Notes under the pieces: generated by a model | What the model saw: the letters and a program-made list of their open reading frames with translations, nothing else | Database searches by the model: none | Told to the model about the DNA's origin: nothing | Assembly (NCBI RefSeq): GCF_900964775.1 | Contig: NC_041813.1 | Span: 27,981,105-28,045,104 of the forward strand | Source of the DNA: Scleropages formosus | Taxonomy: Eukaryota > Chordata > Actinopteri > Osteoglossiformes > Osteoglossidae | DNA: 64,000 bases | Direction of reading: 5' to 3' | Translations under genes and position numbers: made by a program | Part shown: in pieces, positions 51,430 through 61,988 of the stretch | Layout of the letters: each line of letters opens with the position of its first letter | Position numbering within the stretch: the first letter of the stretch is position 1

Positions 51430-51591
51430 GGCCTCTCCGCTGGCTCCACCCGAGTTGCTGGGGCGCTCCCTTTTCGCGCCGGTGAAACGTGCGCCCTCTA
51501 GTGGTCGACCGGCGGTCGTCTCCTTCATGTTTTGCCACAAGAAAAGAACAAGTTGTCCTTGAGCAAGGAGGAAAGAGCACCACCTGGCTTC

Positions 51592-51663
51592 TCCCATATG
51601 GTCTAGCGGCCAGGATTCCTGGTTTTCACCCAGGCGGCCCGGGTTCGACTCCCGGTATGGGAA
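51592..51663 (+). tRNA. tRNA-Glu(TTC), unit 21
   Basis: C allele. Confidence 0.97.
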
Positions 51664-51840
51664 GGTGCGGTAGCCGAGCGCGTGGCTTTCTCCACCTCTC
51701 CCCGAGAATGCTTGGCTTTTCCGTATCGGAGAGCCGCCCGCTTCAGTGGGGTTCCTTTTAAGCGTAGGCCCCTTGTCCCTTTGTTCTTGCAGTGTTCAGC
51801 GCAGCTAACCTGTAGTTTGAAGGGAGCCCAAAGGCAGGAG

Positions 51841-51913
51841 GGGCCAGTGGCGCAATGGGTAACGCGTCTGACTACGGATCAGGAGATTCCAGGTTCGACT
51901 CCTGGCTGGCTCG
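51841..51913 (+). tRNA. tRNA-Arg(ACG), unit 22, A20G
   Basis: D-loop G20 allele; TTTTCACGCC spacer variant. Confidence 0.97.
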
Positions 51914-52075
51914 GGCCTCTCCGCTGGCTCCACCCGAGTTGCTGGGGCGCTCCCTTTTCACGCCGGTGAAACGTGCGCCCTCTAGTGGTCGACCGGCGGT
52001 CGTCTCCTTCATGTTTTGCCACAAGAAAAGAACAAGTTGTCCTTGAGCAAGGAGGAAAGAGCACCACCTGGCTTC

Positions 52076-52147
52076 TCCCATATGGTCTAGCGGCCAGGAT
52101 TCCTGGTTTTCACCCAGGCGGCCCGGGTTCGACTCCCGGTATGGGAA
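52076..52147 (+). tRNA. tRNA-Glu(TTC), unit 22
   Basis: C allele. Confidence 0.97.
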
Positions 52148-52324
52148 GGTGCGGTAGCCGAGCGCGTGGCTTTCTCCACCTCTCCCCGAGAATGCTTGGC
52201 TTTTCCGTATCGGAGAGCCGCCCGCTTCAGTGGGGTTCCTTTTAAGCGTAGGCCCCTTGTCCCTTTGTTCTTGCAGTGTTCAGCGCAGCTAACCTGTAGT
52301 TTGAAGGGAGCCCAAAGGCAGGAG

Positions 52325-52397
52325 GGGCCAGTGGCGCAATGGGTAACGCGTCTGACTACGGATCAGGAGATTCCAGGTTCGACTCCTGGCTGGCTCG
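52325..52397 (+). tRNA. tRNA-Arg(ACG), unit 23, A20G
   Basis: D-loop G20 allele; TTTTCACGCC spacer variant. Confidence 0.97.
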
Positions 52398-52559
52398 GGC
52401 CTCTCCGCTGGCTCCACCCGAGTTGCTGGGGCGCTCCCTTTTCACGCCGGTGAAACGTGCGCCCTCTAGTGGTCGACCGGCGGTCGTCTCCTTCATGTTT
52501 TGCCACAAGAAAAGAACAAGTTGTCCTTGAGCAAGGAGGAAAGAGCACCACCTGGCTTC

Positions 52560-52631
52560 TCCCATATGGTCTAGCGGCGAGGATTCCTGGTTTTCACCCA
52601 GGCGGCCCGGGTTCGACTCCCGGTATGGGAA
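52560..52631 (+). tRNA. tRNA-Glu(TTC), unit 23
   Basis: G allele. Confidence 0.97.
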
Positions 52632-52808
52632 GGTGCGGTAGCCGAGCGCGTGGCTTTCTCCACCTCTCCCCGAGAATGCTTGGCTTTTCCGTATCGGAGA
52701 GCCGCCCGCTTCAGTGGGGTTCCTTTTAAGCGTAGGCCCCTTGTCCCTTTGTTCTTGCAGTGTTCAGCGCAGCTAACCTGTAGTCTGAAGGGAGCCCAAA
52801 GGCAGGAG

Positions 52809-52881
52809 GGGCCAGTGGCGCAATGGATAACGCGTCTGACTACGGATCAGGAGATTCCAGGTTCGACTCCTGGCTGGCTCG
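52809..52881 (+). tRNA. tRNA-Arg(ACG), unit 24
   Basis: Reference sequence. Its 3' spacer has TTGCTAGGGCGC, a variant shared with units 1, 27 and 28; its 5' spacer has TAGTCTGAAG. Confidence 0.98.
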
Positions 52882-53043
52882 GGCCTCTCCGCTGGCTCCA
52901 CCCGAGTTGCTAGGGCGCTCCCTTTTCGCGCCGGTGAAACGTGCGCCCTCTAGTGGTCGACCGGCGGTCGTCTCCTTCATGTTTTGCCACAAGAAAAGAA
53001 CAAGTTGTCCTTGAGCAAGGAGGAAAGAGCACCACCTGGCTTC

Positions 53044-53115
53044 TCCCATATGGTCTAGCGGCCAGGATTCCTGGTTTTCACCCAGGCGGCCCGGGTTCGA
53101 CTCCCGGTATGGGAA
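53044..53115 (+). tRNA. tRNA-Glu(TTC), unit 24
   Basis: C allele. Confidence 0.97.
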
Positions 53116-53292
53116 GGTGCGGTAGCCGAGCGCGTGGCTTTCTCCACCTCTCCCCGAGAATGCTTGGCTTTTCCGTATCGGAGAGCCGCCCGCTTCAGTG
53201 GGGTTCCTTTTAAGCGTAGGCCCCTTGTCCCTTTGTTCTTGCAGTGTTCAGCGCAGCTAACCTGTAGTTTGAAGGGAGCCCAAAGGCAGGAG

Positions 53293-53365
53293 GGGCCAGT
53301 GGCGCAATGGGTAACGCGTCTGACTACGGATCAGGAGATTCCAGGTTCGACTCCTGGCTGGCTCG
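53293..53365 (+). tRNA. tRNA-Arg(ACG), unit 25, A20G
   Basis: D-loop G20 allele. Confidence 0.97.
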
Positions 53366-53527
53366 GGCCTCTCCGCTGGCTCCACCCGAGTTGCTGGGGC
53401 GCTCCCTTTTCGCGCCGGTGAAACGTGCGCCCTCTAGTGGTCGACCGGCGGTCGTCTCCTTCATGTTTTGCCACAAGAAAAGAACAAGTTGTCCTTGAGC
53501 AAGGAGGAAAGAGCACCACCTGGCTTC

Positions 53528-53599
53528 TCCCATATGGTCTAGCGGCGAGGATTCCTGGTTTTCACCCAGGCGGCCCGGGTTCGACTCCCGGTATGGGAA
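53528..53599 (+). tRNA. tRNA-Glu(TTC), unit 25
   Basis: G allele. Confidence 0.97.
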
Positions 53600-53776
53600 G
53601 GTGCGGTAGCCGAGCGCGTGGCTTTCTCCACCTCTCCCCGAGAATGCTTGGCTTTTCCGTATCGGAGAGCCGCCCGCTTCAGTGGGGTTCCTTTTAAGCG
53701 TAGGCCCCTTGTCCCTTTGTTCTTGCAGTGTTCAGCGCAGCTAACCTGTAGTTTGAAGGGAGCCCAAAGGCAGGAG

Positions 53777-53849
53777 GGGCCAGTGGCGCAATGGGTAACG
53801 CGTCTGACTACGGATCAGGAGATTCCAGGTTCGACTCCTGGCTGGCTCG
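53777..53849 (+). tRNA. tRNA-Arg(ACG), unit 26, A20G
   Basis: D-loop G20 allele. Confidence 0.97.
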
Positions 53850-54011
53850 GGCCTCTCCGCTGGCTCCACCCGAGTTGCTGGGGCGCTCCCTTTTCGCGCC
53901 GGTGAAACGTGCGCCCTCTAGTGGTCGACCGGCGGTCGTCTCCTTCATGTTTTGCCACAAGAAAAGAACAAGTTGTCCTTGAGCAAGGAGGAAAGAGCAC
54001 CACCTGGCTTC

Positions 54012-54083
54012 TCCCATATGGTCTAGCGGCCAGGATTCCTGGTTTTCACCCAGGCGGCCCGGGTTCGACTCCCGGTATGGGAA
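54012..54083 (+). tRNA. tRNA-Glu(TTC), unit 26
   Basis: C allele. Confidence 0.97.
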
Positions 54084-54260
54084 GGTGCGGTAGCCGAGCG
54101 CGTGGCTTTCTCCACCTCTCCCCGAGAATGCTTGGCTTTTCCGTATCGGAGAGCCGCCCGCTTCAGTGGGGTTCCTTTTAAGCGTAGGCCCCTTGTCCCT
54201 TTGTTCTTGCAGTGTTCAGCGCAGCTAACCTGTAGTTTGAAGGGAGCCCAAAGGCAGGAG

Positions 54261-54333
54261 GGGCCAGTGGCGCAATGGATAACGCGTCTGACTACGGATC
54301 AGGAGATTCCAGGTTCGACTCCTGGCTGGCTCG
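54261..54333 (+). tRNA. tRNA-Arg(ACG), unit 27
   Basis: Reference sequence; TTGCTAGGG spacer variant. Confidence 0.98.
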
Positions 54334-54495
54334 GGCCTCTCCGCTGGCTCCACCCGAGTTGCTAGGGCGCTCCCTTTTCGCGCCGGTGAAACGTGCGCCC
54401 TCTAGTGGTCGACCGGCGGTCGTCTCCTTCATGTTTTGCCACAAGAAAAGAACAAGTTGTCCTTGAGCAAGGAGGAAAGAGCACCACCTGGCTTC

Positions 54496-54567
54496 TCCCA
54501 TATGGTCTAGCGGCCAGGATTCCTGGTTTTCACCCAGGCGGCCCGGGTTCGACTCCCGGTATGGGAA
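54496..54567 (+). tRNA. tRNA-Glu(TTC), unit 27
   Basis: C allele. Confidence 0.97.
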
Positions 54568-54744
54568 GGTGCGGTAGCCGAGCGCGTGGCTTTCTCCACC
54601 TCTCCCCGAGAATGCTTGGCTTTTCCGTATCGGAGAGCCGCCCGCTTCAGTGGGGTTCCTTTTAAGCGTAGGCCCCTTGTCCCTTTGTTCTTGCAGTGTT
54701 CAGCGCAGCTAACCTGTAGTTTGAAGGGAGCCCAAAGGCAGGAG

Positions 54745-54817
54745 GGGCCAGTGGCGCAATGGCTAACGCGTCTGACTACGGATCAGGAGATTCCAGGTTC
54801 GACTCCTGGCTGGCTCG
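54745..54817 (+). tRNA. tRNA-Arg(ACG), unit 28, A20C
   Basis: Third D-loop allele (ATGGCTAA), shared only with unit 45. The spacer has one extra G (CTAGGGGCGC). Confidence 0.96.
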
Positions 54818-54980
54818 GGCCTCTCCGCTGGCTCCACCCGAGTTGCTAGGGGCGCTCCCTTTTCGCGCCGGTGAAACGTGCGCCCTCTAGTGGTCGACCG
54901 GCGGTCGTCTCCTTCATGTTTTGCCACAAGAAAAGAACAAGTTGTCCTTGAGCAAGGAGGAAAGAGCACCACCTGGCTTC

Positions 54981-55052
54981 TCCCATATGGTCTAGCGGCC
55001 AGGATTCCTGGTTTTCACCCAGGCGGCCCGGGTTCGACTCCCGGTATGGGAA
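54981..55052 (+). tRNA. tRNA-Glu(TTC), unit 28
   Basis: C allele. Confidence 0.97.
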
Positions 55053-55229
55053 GGTGCGGTAGCCGAGCGCGTGGCTTTCTCCACCTCTCCCCGAGAATGC
55101 TTGGCTTTTCCGTATCGGAGAGCCGCCCGCTTCAGTGGGGTTCCTTTTAAGCGTAGGCCCCTTGTCCCTTTGTTCTTGCAGTGTTCAGCGCAGCTAACCT
55201 GTAGTTTGAAGGGAGCCCAAAGGCAGGAG

Positions 55230-55302
55230 GGGCCAGTGGCGCAATGGATAACGCGTCTGACTACGGATCAGGAGATTCCAGGTTCGACTCCTGGCTGGCT
55301 CG
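55230..55302 (+). tRNA. tRNA-Arg(ACG), unit 29
   Basis: Reference sequence. Confidence 0.98.
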
Positions 55303-55464
55303 GGCCTCTCCGCTGGCTCCACCCGAGTTGCTGGGGCGCTCCCTTTTCGCGCCGGTGAAACGTGCGCCCTCTAGTGGTCGACCGGCGGTCGTCTCCTTCA
55401 TGTTTTGCCACAAGAAAAGAACAAGTTGTCCTTGAGCAAGGAGGAAAGAGCACCACCTGGCTTC

Positions 55465-55536
55465 TCCCATATGGTCTAGCGGCCAGGATTCCTGGTTTTC
55501 ACCCAGGCGGCCCGGGTTCGACTCCCGGTATGGGAA
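55465..55536 (+). tRNA. tRNA-Glu(TTC), unit 29
   Basis: C allele; 3' spacer has TCTCCGCCTC for TCTCCACCTC. Confidence 0.97.
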
Positions 55537-55713
55537 GGTGCGGTAGCCGAGCGCGTGGCTTTCTCCGCCTCTCCCCGAGAATGCTTGGCTTTTCCGTATC
55601 GGAGAGCCGCCCGCTTCAGTGGGGTTCCTTTTAAGCGTAGGCCCCTTGTCCCTTTGTTCTTGCAGTGTTCAGCGCAGCTAACCTGTAGTTTGAAGGGAGC
55701 CCAACGGCAGGAG

Positions 55714-55786
55714 GGGCCAGTGGCGCAATGGATAACGCGTCTGACTACGGATCAGGAGATTCCAGGTTCGACTCCTGGCTGGCTCG
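55714..55786 (+). tRNA. tRNA-Arg(ACG), unit 30
   Basis: Reference sequence; 5' flank CCCAACGGCAGG is private to this unit. Confidence 0.98.
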
Positions 55787-55948
55787 GGCCTCTCCGCTGG
55801 CTCCACCGGAGTTGCTGGGGCGCTCCCTTTTCGCGCCGGTGAAACGTGCGCCCTCTAGTGGTCGACCGGCGGTCGTCTCCTTCATGTTTTGCCACAAGAA
55901 AAGAACAAGTTGTCCTTGAGCAAGGAGGAAAGAGCACCACCTGGCTTC

Positions 55949-56020
55949 TCCCATATGGTCTAGCGGCCAGGATTCCTGGTTTTCACCCAGGCGGCCCGGG
56001 TTCGACTCCCGGTATGGGAA
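55949..56020 (+). tRNA. tRNA-Glu(TTC), unit 30
   Basis: C allele. Confidence 0.97.
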
Positions 56021-56197
56021 GGTGCGGTAGCCGAGCGCGTGGCTTTCTCCACCTCTCCCCGAGAATGCTTGGCTTTTCCGTATCGGAGAGCCGCCCGCTT
56101 CAGTGGGGTTCCTTTTAAGCGTAGGCCCCTTGTCCCTTTGTTCTTGCAGTGTTCAGCGCAGCTAACCTGTAGTTTGAAGGGAGCCCGAAGGCAGGAG

Positions 56198-56270
56198 GGG
56201 CCAGTGGCGCAATGGATAACGCGTCTGACTACGGATCAGGAGATTCCAGGTTCGACTCCTGGCTGGCTCG
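56198..56270 (+). tRNA. tRNA-Arg(ACG), unit 31
   Basis: Reference sequence; first unit with CCCGAAGG in the 5' flank. Confidence 0.98.
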
Positions 56271-56432
56271 GGCCTCTCCGCTGGCTCCACCCGAGTTGCT
56301 GGGGCGCTCCCTTTTCGCGCCGGTGAAACGTGCGCCCTCTAGTGGTCGACCGGCGGTCGTCTCCTTCATGTTTTGCCACAAGAAAAGAACAAGTTGTCCT
56401 TGAGCAAGGAGGAAAGAGCACCACCTGGCTTC

Positions 56433-56504
56433 TCCCATATGGTCTAGCGGCCAGGATTCCTGGTTTTCACCCAGGCGGCCCGGGTTCGACTCCCGGTATG
56501 GGAA
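56433..56504 (+). tRNA. tRNA-Glu(TTC), unit 31
   Basis: C allele. Confidence 0.97.
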
Positions 56505-56681
56505 GGTGCGGTAGCCGAGCGCGTGGCTTTCTCCACCTCTCCCCGAGAATGCTTGGCTTTTCCGTATCGGAGAGCCGCCCGCTTCAGTGGGGTTCCTTTT
56601 AAGCGTAGGCCCCTTGTCCCTTTGTTCTTGCAGTGTTCAGCGCAGCTAACCTGTAGTTTGAAGGGAGCCCAAAGGCAGGAG

Positions 56682-56754
56682 GGGCCAGTGGCGCAATGGA
56701 TAACGCGTCTGACTACGGCTCAGGAGATTCCAGGTTCGACTCCTGGCTGGCTCG
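56682..56754 (+). tRNA. tRNA-Arg(ACG), unit 32, A38C
   Basis: Third copy with loop CTACGGC. Confidence 0.95.
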
Positions 56755-56916
56755 GGCCTCTCCGCTGGCTCCACCCGAGTTGCTGGGGCGCTCCCTTTTC
56801 GCGCCGGTGAAACGTGCGCCCTCTAGTGGTCGACCGGCGGTCGTCTCCTTCATGTTTTGCCACAAGAAAAGAACAAGTTGTCCTTGAGCAAGGAGGAAAG
56901 AGCACCACCTGGCTTC

Positions 56917-56988
56917 TCCCATATGGTCTAGCGGCGAGGATTCCTGGTTTTCACCCAGGCGGCCCGGGTTCGACTCCCGGTATGGGAA
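56917..56988 (+). tRNA. tRNA-Glu(TTC), unit 32
   Basis: G allele. Confidence 0.97.
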
Positions 56989-57165
56989 GGTGCGGTAGCC
57001 GAGCGCGTGGCTTTCTCCACCTCTCCCCGAGAATGCTTGGCTTTTCCGTATCGGAGAGCCGCCCGCTTCAGTGGGGTTCCTTTTAAGCGTAGGCCCCTTG
57101 TCCCTTTGTTCTTGCAGTGTTCAGCGCAGCTAACCTGTAGTTTGAAGGGAGCCCGAAGGCAGGAG

Positions 57166-57238
57166 GGGCCAGTGGCGCAATGGATAACGCGTCTGACTAC
57201 GGATCAGGAGATTCCAGGTTCGACTCCTGGCTGGCTCG
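57166..57238 (+). tRNA. tRNA-Arg(ACG), unit 33
   Basis: Reference sequence; CCCGAAGG flank. Confidence 0.98.
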
Positions 57239-57400
57239 GGCCTCTCCGCTGGCTCCACCCGAGTTGCTGGGGCGCTCCCTTTTCGCGCCGGTGAAACGTG
57301 CGCCCTCTAGTGGTCGACCGGCGGTCGTCTCCTTCATGTTTTGCCACAAGAAAAGAACAAGTTGTCCTTGAGCAAGGAGGAAAGAGCACCACCTGGCTTC

Positions 57401-57472
57401 TCCCATATGGTCTAGCGGCCAGGATTCCTGGTTTTCACCCAGGTGGCCCGGGTTCGACTCCCGGTATGGGAA
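57401..57472 (+). tRNA. tRNA-Glu(TTC), unit 33
   Basis: C allele plus C44T in the variable region (CCAGGTGG); 3' spacer has TCTCCGCCTC as in unit 29. Confidence 0.95.
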
Positions 57473-57649
57473 GGTGCGGTAGCCGAGCGCGTGGCTTTCT
57501 CCGCCTCTCCCCGAGAATGCTTGGCTTTTCCGTATCGGAGAGCCGCCCGCTTCAGTGGGGTTCCTTTTAAGCGTAGGCCCCTTGTCCCTTTGTTCTTGCA
57601 GTGTTCAGCGCAGCTAACCTGTAGTTTGAAGGGAGCCCGAAGGCAGGAG

Positions 57650-57722
57650 GGGCCAGTGGCGCAATGGATAACGCGTCTGACTACGGATCAGGAGATTCCA
57701 GGTTCGACTCCTGGCTGGCTCG
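57650..57722 (+). tRNA. tRNA-Arg(ACG), unit 34
   Basis: Reference sequence; CCCGAAGG flank. Confidence 0.98.
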
Positions 57723-57884
57723 GGCCTCTCCGCTGGCTCCACCCGAGTTGCTGGGGCGCTCCCTTTTCGCGCCGGTGAAACGTGCGCCCTCTAGTGGTCG
57801 ACCGGCGGTCGTCTCCTTCATGTTTTGCCACAAGAAAAGAACAAGTTGTCCTTGAGCAAGGAGGAAAGAGCACCACCTGGCTTC

Positions 57885-57956
57885 TCCCATATGGTCTAGC
57901 GGCCAGGATTCCTGGTTTTCACCCAGGCGGCCCGGGTTCGACTCCCGGTATGGGAA
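57885..57956 (+). tRNA. tRNA-Glu(TTC), unit 34
   Basis: C allele. Confidence 0.97.
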
Positions 57957-58133
57957 GGTGCGGTAGCCGAGCGCGTGGCTTTCTCCACCTCTCCCCGAGA
58001 ATGCTTGGCTTTTCCGTATCGGAGAGCCGCCCGCTTCAGTGGGGTTCCTTTTAAGCGTAGGCCCCTTGTCCCTTTGTTCTTGCAGTGTTCAGCGCAGCTA
58101 ACCTGTAGTTTGAAGGGAGCCCGAAGGCAGGAG

Positions 58134-58206
58134 GGGCCAGTGGCGCAATGGATAACGCGTCTGACTACGGATCAGGAGATTCCAGGTTCGACTCCTGGCT
58201 GGCTCG
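58134..58206 (+). tRNA. tRNA-Arg(ACG), unit 35
   Basis: Reference sequence; CCCGAAGG flank. Confidence 0.98.
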
Positions 58207-58368
58207 GGCCTCTCCGCTGGCTCCACCCGAGTTGCTGGGGCGCTCCCTTTTCGCGCCGGTGAAACGTGCGCCCTCTAGTGGTCGACCGGCGGTCGTCTCC
58301 TTCATGTTTTGCCACAAGAAAAGAACAAGTTGTCCTTGAGCAAGGAGGAAAGAGCACCACCTGGCTTC

Positions 58369-58440
58369 TCCCATATGGTCTAGCGGCGAGGATTCCTGGT
58401 TTTCACCCAGGCGGCCCGGGTTCGACTCCCGGTATGGGAA
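58369..58440 (+). tRNA. tRNA-Glu(TTC), unit 35
   Basis: G allele. Confidence 0.97.
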
Positions 58441-58617
58441 GGTGCGGTAGCCGAGCGCGTGGCTTTCTCTACCTCTCCCCGAGAATGCTTGGCTTTTCCG
58501 TATCGGAGAGCCGCCCGCTTCAGTGGGGTTCCTTTTAAGCGTAGGCCCCTTGTCCCTTTGTTCTTGCAGTGTTCAGCGCAGCTAACCTGTAGTTTGAAGG
58601 GAGCCCAAAGGCAGGAG

Positions 58618-58690
58618 GGGCCAGTGGCGCAATGGGTAACGCGTCTGACTACGGATCAGGAGATTCCAGGTTCGACTCCTGGCTGGCTCG
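58618..58690 (+). tRNA. tRNA-Arg(ACG), unit 36, A20G
   Basis: Last copy of the G20 allele, isolated from the main block in units 11-26. Confidence 0.97.
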
Positions 58691-58852
58691 GGCCTCTCCG
58701 CTGGCTCCACCCGAGTTGCTGGGGCGCTCCCTTTTCGCGCCGGTGAAACGTGCGCCCTCTAGTGGTCGACCGGCGGTCGTCTCCTTCATGTTTTGCCACA
58801 AGAAAAGAACAAGTTGTCCTTGAGCAAGGAGGAAAGAGCACCACCTGGCTTC

Positions 58853-58924
58853 TCCCATATGGTCTAGCGGCCAGGATTCCTGGTTTTCACCCAGGCGGCC
58901 CGGGTTCGACTCCCGGTATGGGAA
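58853..58924 (+). tRNA. tRNA-Glu(TTC), unit 36
   Basis: C allele. Confidence 0.97.
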
Positions 58925-59101
58925 GGTGCGGTAGCCGAGCGCGTGGCTTTCTCCACCTCTCCCCGAGAATGCTTGGCTTTTCCGTATCGGAGAGCCGCCC
59001 GCTTCAGTGGGGTTCCTTTTAAGCGTAGGCCCCTTGTCCCTTTGTTCTTGCAGTGTTCAGCGCAGCTAACCTGTAGTTTGAAGGGAGCCCAAAGGCAGGA
59101 G

Positions 59102-59174
59102 GGGCCAGTGGCGCAATGGATAACGCGTCTGACTACGGATCAGGAGATTCCAGGTTCGACTCCTGGCTGGCTCC
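59102..59174 (+). tRNA. tRNA-Arg(ACG), unit 37, discriminator C
   Basis: An 18-bp deletion begins exactly after the acceptor stem, so base 73 is C in place of G. Confidence 0.92.
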
Positions 59175-59318
59175 ACCCGAGTTGCTGGGGCGCTCCCTTT
59201 TCGCGCCGGTGAAACGTGCGCCCTCTAGTGGTCGACCGGCGGTCGTCTCCTTCATGTTTTGCCACAAGAAAAGAACAAGTTGTCCTTGAGCAAGGAGGAA
59301 AGAGCACCACCTGGCTTC

Positions 59319-59390
59319 TCCCATATGGTCTAGCGGCCAGGATTCCTGGTTTTCACCCAGGCGGCCCGGGTTCGACTCCCGGTATGGGAA
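59319..59390 (+). tRNA. tRNA-Glu(TTC), unit 37
   Basis: C allele. Confidence 0.97.
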
Positions 59391-59567
59391 GGTGCGGTAG
59401 CCGAGCGCGTGGCTTTCTCCACCTCTCCCCGAGAATGCTTGGCTTTTCCGTATCGGAGAGCCGCCCGCTTCAGTGGGGTTCCTTTTAAGCGTAGGCCCCT
59501 TGTCCCTTTGTTCTTGCAGTGTTCAGCGCAGCTAACCTGTAGTTTGAAGGGAGCCCGAAGGCAGGAG

Positions 59568-59640
59568 GGGCCAGTGGCGCAATGGATAACGCGTCTGACT
59601 ACGGATCAGGAGATTCCAGGTTCGACTCCTGGCTGGCTCG
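59568..59640 (+). tRNA. tRNA-Arg(ACG), unit 38
   Basis: Reference sequence; CCCGAAGG flank. Confidence 0.98.
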
Positions 59641-59802
59641 GGCCTCTCCGCTGGCTCCACCCGAGTTGCTGGGGCGCTCCCTTTTCGCGCCGGTGAAACG
59701 TGCGCCCTCTAGTGGTCGACCGGCGGTCGTCTCCTTCATGTTTTGCCACAAGAAAAGAACAAGTTGTCCTTGAGCAAGGAGGAAAGAGCACCACCTGGCT
59801 TC

Positions 59803-59874
59803 TCCCATATGGTCTAGCGGCGAGGATTCCTGGTTTTCACCCAGGCGGCCCGGGTTCGACTCCCGGTATGGGAA
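59803..59874 (+). tRNA. tRNA-Glu(TTC), unit 38
   Basis: G allele. Confidence 0.97.
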
Positions 59875-60051
59875 GGTGCGGTAGCCGAGCGCGTGGCTTT
59901 CTCCACCTCTCCCCGAGAATGCTTGGCTTTTCCGTATCGGAGAGCCGCCCGCTTCAGTGGGGTTCCTTTTAAGCGTAGGCCCCTTGTCCCTTTGTTCTTG
60001 CAGTGTTCAGCGCAGCTAACCTGTAGTTTGAAGGGAGCCCGAAGGCAGGAG

Positions 60052-60124
60052 GGGCCAGTGGCGCAATGGATAACGCGTCTGACTACGGATCAGGAGATTC
60101 CAGGTTCGACTCCTGGCTGGCTCG
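60052..60124 (+). tRNA. tRNA-Arg(ACG), unit 39
   Basis: Reference sequence; CCCGAAGG flank and TTTTCACGCC spacer. Confidence 0.98.
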
Positions 60125-60286
60125 GGCCTCTCCGCTGGCTCTACCCGAGTTGCTGGGGCGCTCCCTTTTCACGCCGGTGAAACGTGCGCCCTCTAGTGGT
60201 CGACCGGCGGTCGTCTCCTTCATGTTTTGCCACAAGAAAAGAACAAGTTGTCCTTGAGCAAGGAGGAAAGAGCACCACCTGGCTTC

Positions 60287-60358
60287 TCCCATATGGTCTA
60301 GCGGCGAGGATTCCTGGTTTTCACCCAGGCGGCCCGGGTTCGACTCCCGGTATGGGAA
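60287..60358 (+). tRNA. tRNA-Glu(TTC), unit 39
   Basis: G allele; one extra T in the 3' spacer (CTCCTACCTC). Confidence 0.97.
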
Positions 60359-60536
60359 GGTGCGGTAGCCGAGCGCGTGGCTTTCTCCTACCTCTCCCCG
60401 AGAATGCTTGGCTTTTCCGTATCGGAGAGCCGCCCGCTTCAGTGGGGTTCCTTTTAAGCGTAGGCCCCTTGTCCCTTTGTTCTTGCAGTGTTCAGCGCAG
60501 CTAACCTGTAGTTTGAAGGGAGCCCAAAGGCAGGAG

Positions 60537-60609
60537 GGGCCAGTGGCGCAATGGATAACGCGTCTGACTACGGATCAGGAGATTCCAGGTTCGACTCCTG
60601 GCTGGCTCG
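60537..60609 (+). tRNA. tRNA-Arg(ACG), unit 40
   Basis: Reference sequence. Confidence 0.98.
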
Positions 60610-60771
60610 GGCCTCTCCGCTGGCTCCACCCGAGTTGCTGGGGCGCTCCCTTTTCGCGCCGGTGAAACGTGCGCCCTCTAGTGGTCGACCGGCGGTCGTC
60701 TCCTTCATGTTTTGCCACAAGAAAAGAATAAGTTGTCCTTGAGCAAGGAGGAAAGAGCACTACCTGGCTTC

Positions 60772-60843
60772 TCCCATATGGTCTAGCGGCGAGGATTCCT
60801 GGTTTTCACCCAGGCGGCCCGGGTTCGACTCCCGGTATGGGAA
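60772..60843 (+). tRNA. tRNA-Glu(TTC), unit 40
   Basis: G allele; 5' flank has AGCACTACC, and the spacers of this unit carry several private changes. Confidence 0.97.
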
Positions 60844-61020
60844 GGTGCGGTAGCCGAGCGCGTGACTTTCTCCACTTCTCCCCGAGAATGCTTGGCTTTT
60901 CCGTATCGGAGAGCCGCCCGCTTCAGTGGGGTTCCTTTTAAGCGTAGGCCCCTTGTCCCTTTGTTCTTGCAGTGTTCAGCGCAGCTAACCTGTAGTTTGA
61001 AGGGAGCCCAAAGGCAGGAG

Positions 61021-61093
61021 GGGCCAGTGGCGCAATGGATAACGCGTCTGACTACGGATCAGGAGATTCCAGGTTCGACTCCTGGCTGGCTCG
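61021..61093 (+). tRNA. tRNA-Arg(ACG), unit 41
   Basis: Reference sequence. Confidence 0.98.
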
Positions 61094-61255
61094 GGCCTCT
61101 CCGCTGGCTCCACCCGAGTTGCTGGGGCGCTCCCTTTTCGCGCCGGTGAAACGTGCGCCCTCTAGTGGTCGACCGGCGGTCGTCTCCTTCATGTTTTGCC
61201 ACAAGAAAAGAACAAGTTGTCCTTGAGCAAGGAGGAAAGAGCACCACCTGGCTTC

Positions 61256-61327
61256 TCCCATATGGTCTAGCGGCGGGGATTCCTGGTTTTCACCCAGGCG
61301 GCCCGGGTTCGACTCCCGGTATGGGAA
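61256..61327 (+). tRNA. tRNA-Glu(TTC), unit 41, A21G
   Basis: D loop GCGGCGGGG: the near-invariant A21 is replaced, which may weaken the tertiary core. Confidence 0.93.
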
Positions 61328-61504
61328 GGTGCGGTAGCCGAGCGCGTGGCTTTCTCCACCTCTCCCCGAGAATGCTTGGCTTTTCCGTATCGGAGAGTCG
61401 CCCGCTTCAGTGGGGTTCCTTTTAAGCGTAGGCCCCTTGTCCCTTTGTTCTTGCAGTGTTCAGCGCAGCTAACCTGTAGTTTGAAGGGAGCCCAAAGGCA
61501 GGAG

Positions 61505-61577
61505 GGGCCAGTGGCGCAATGGATAACGCGTCTGACTACGGATCAGGAGATTCCAGGTTCGACTCCTGGCTGGCTCG
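61505..61577 (+). tRNA. tRNA-Arg(ACG), unit 42
   Basis: Reference sequence. Confidence 0.98.
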
Positions 61578-61739
61578 GGCCTCTCCGCTGGCTCCACCCG
61601 AGTTGCTGGGGCGCTCCCTTTTCGCGCCGGTGAAACGTGCGCCCTCTAGTGGTCGACCGGCGGTCGTCTCCTTCATGTTTTGCCACAAGAAAAGAACAAG
61701 TTGTCCTTGAGCAAGGAGGAAAGAGCACCACCTGGCTTC

Positions 61740-61811
61740 TCCCATATGGTCTAGCGGCGAGGATTCCTGGTTTTCACCCAGGCGGCCCGGGTTCGACTCC
61801 CGGTATGGGAA
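61740..61811 (+). tRNA. tRNA-Glu(TTC), unit 42
   Basis: G allele. Confidence 0.97.
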
Positions 61812-61988
61812 GGTGCGGTAGCCGAGCGCGTGGCTTTCTCCACCTCTCCCCGAGAATGCTTGGCTTTTCCGTATCGGAGAGCCGCCCGCTTCAGTGGGGT
61901 TCCTTTTAAGCGTAGGCCCCTTGTCCCTTTGTTCTTGCAGTGTTCAGCGCAGCTAACCTGTAGTTTGAAGGGAGCCCGAAGGCAGGAG

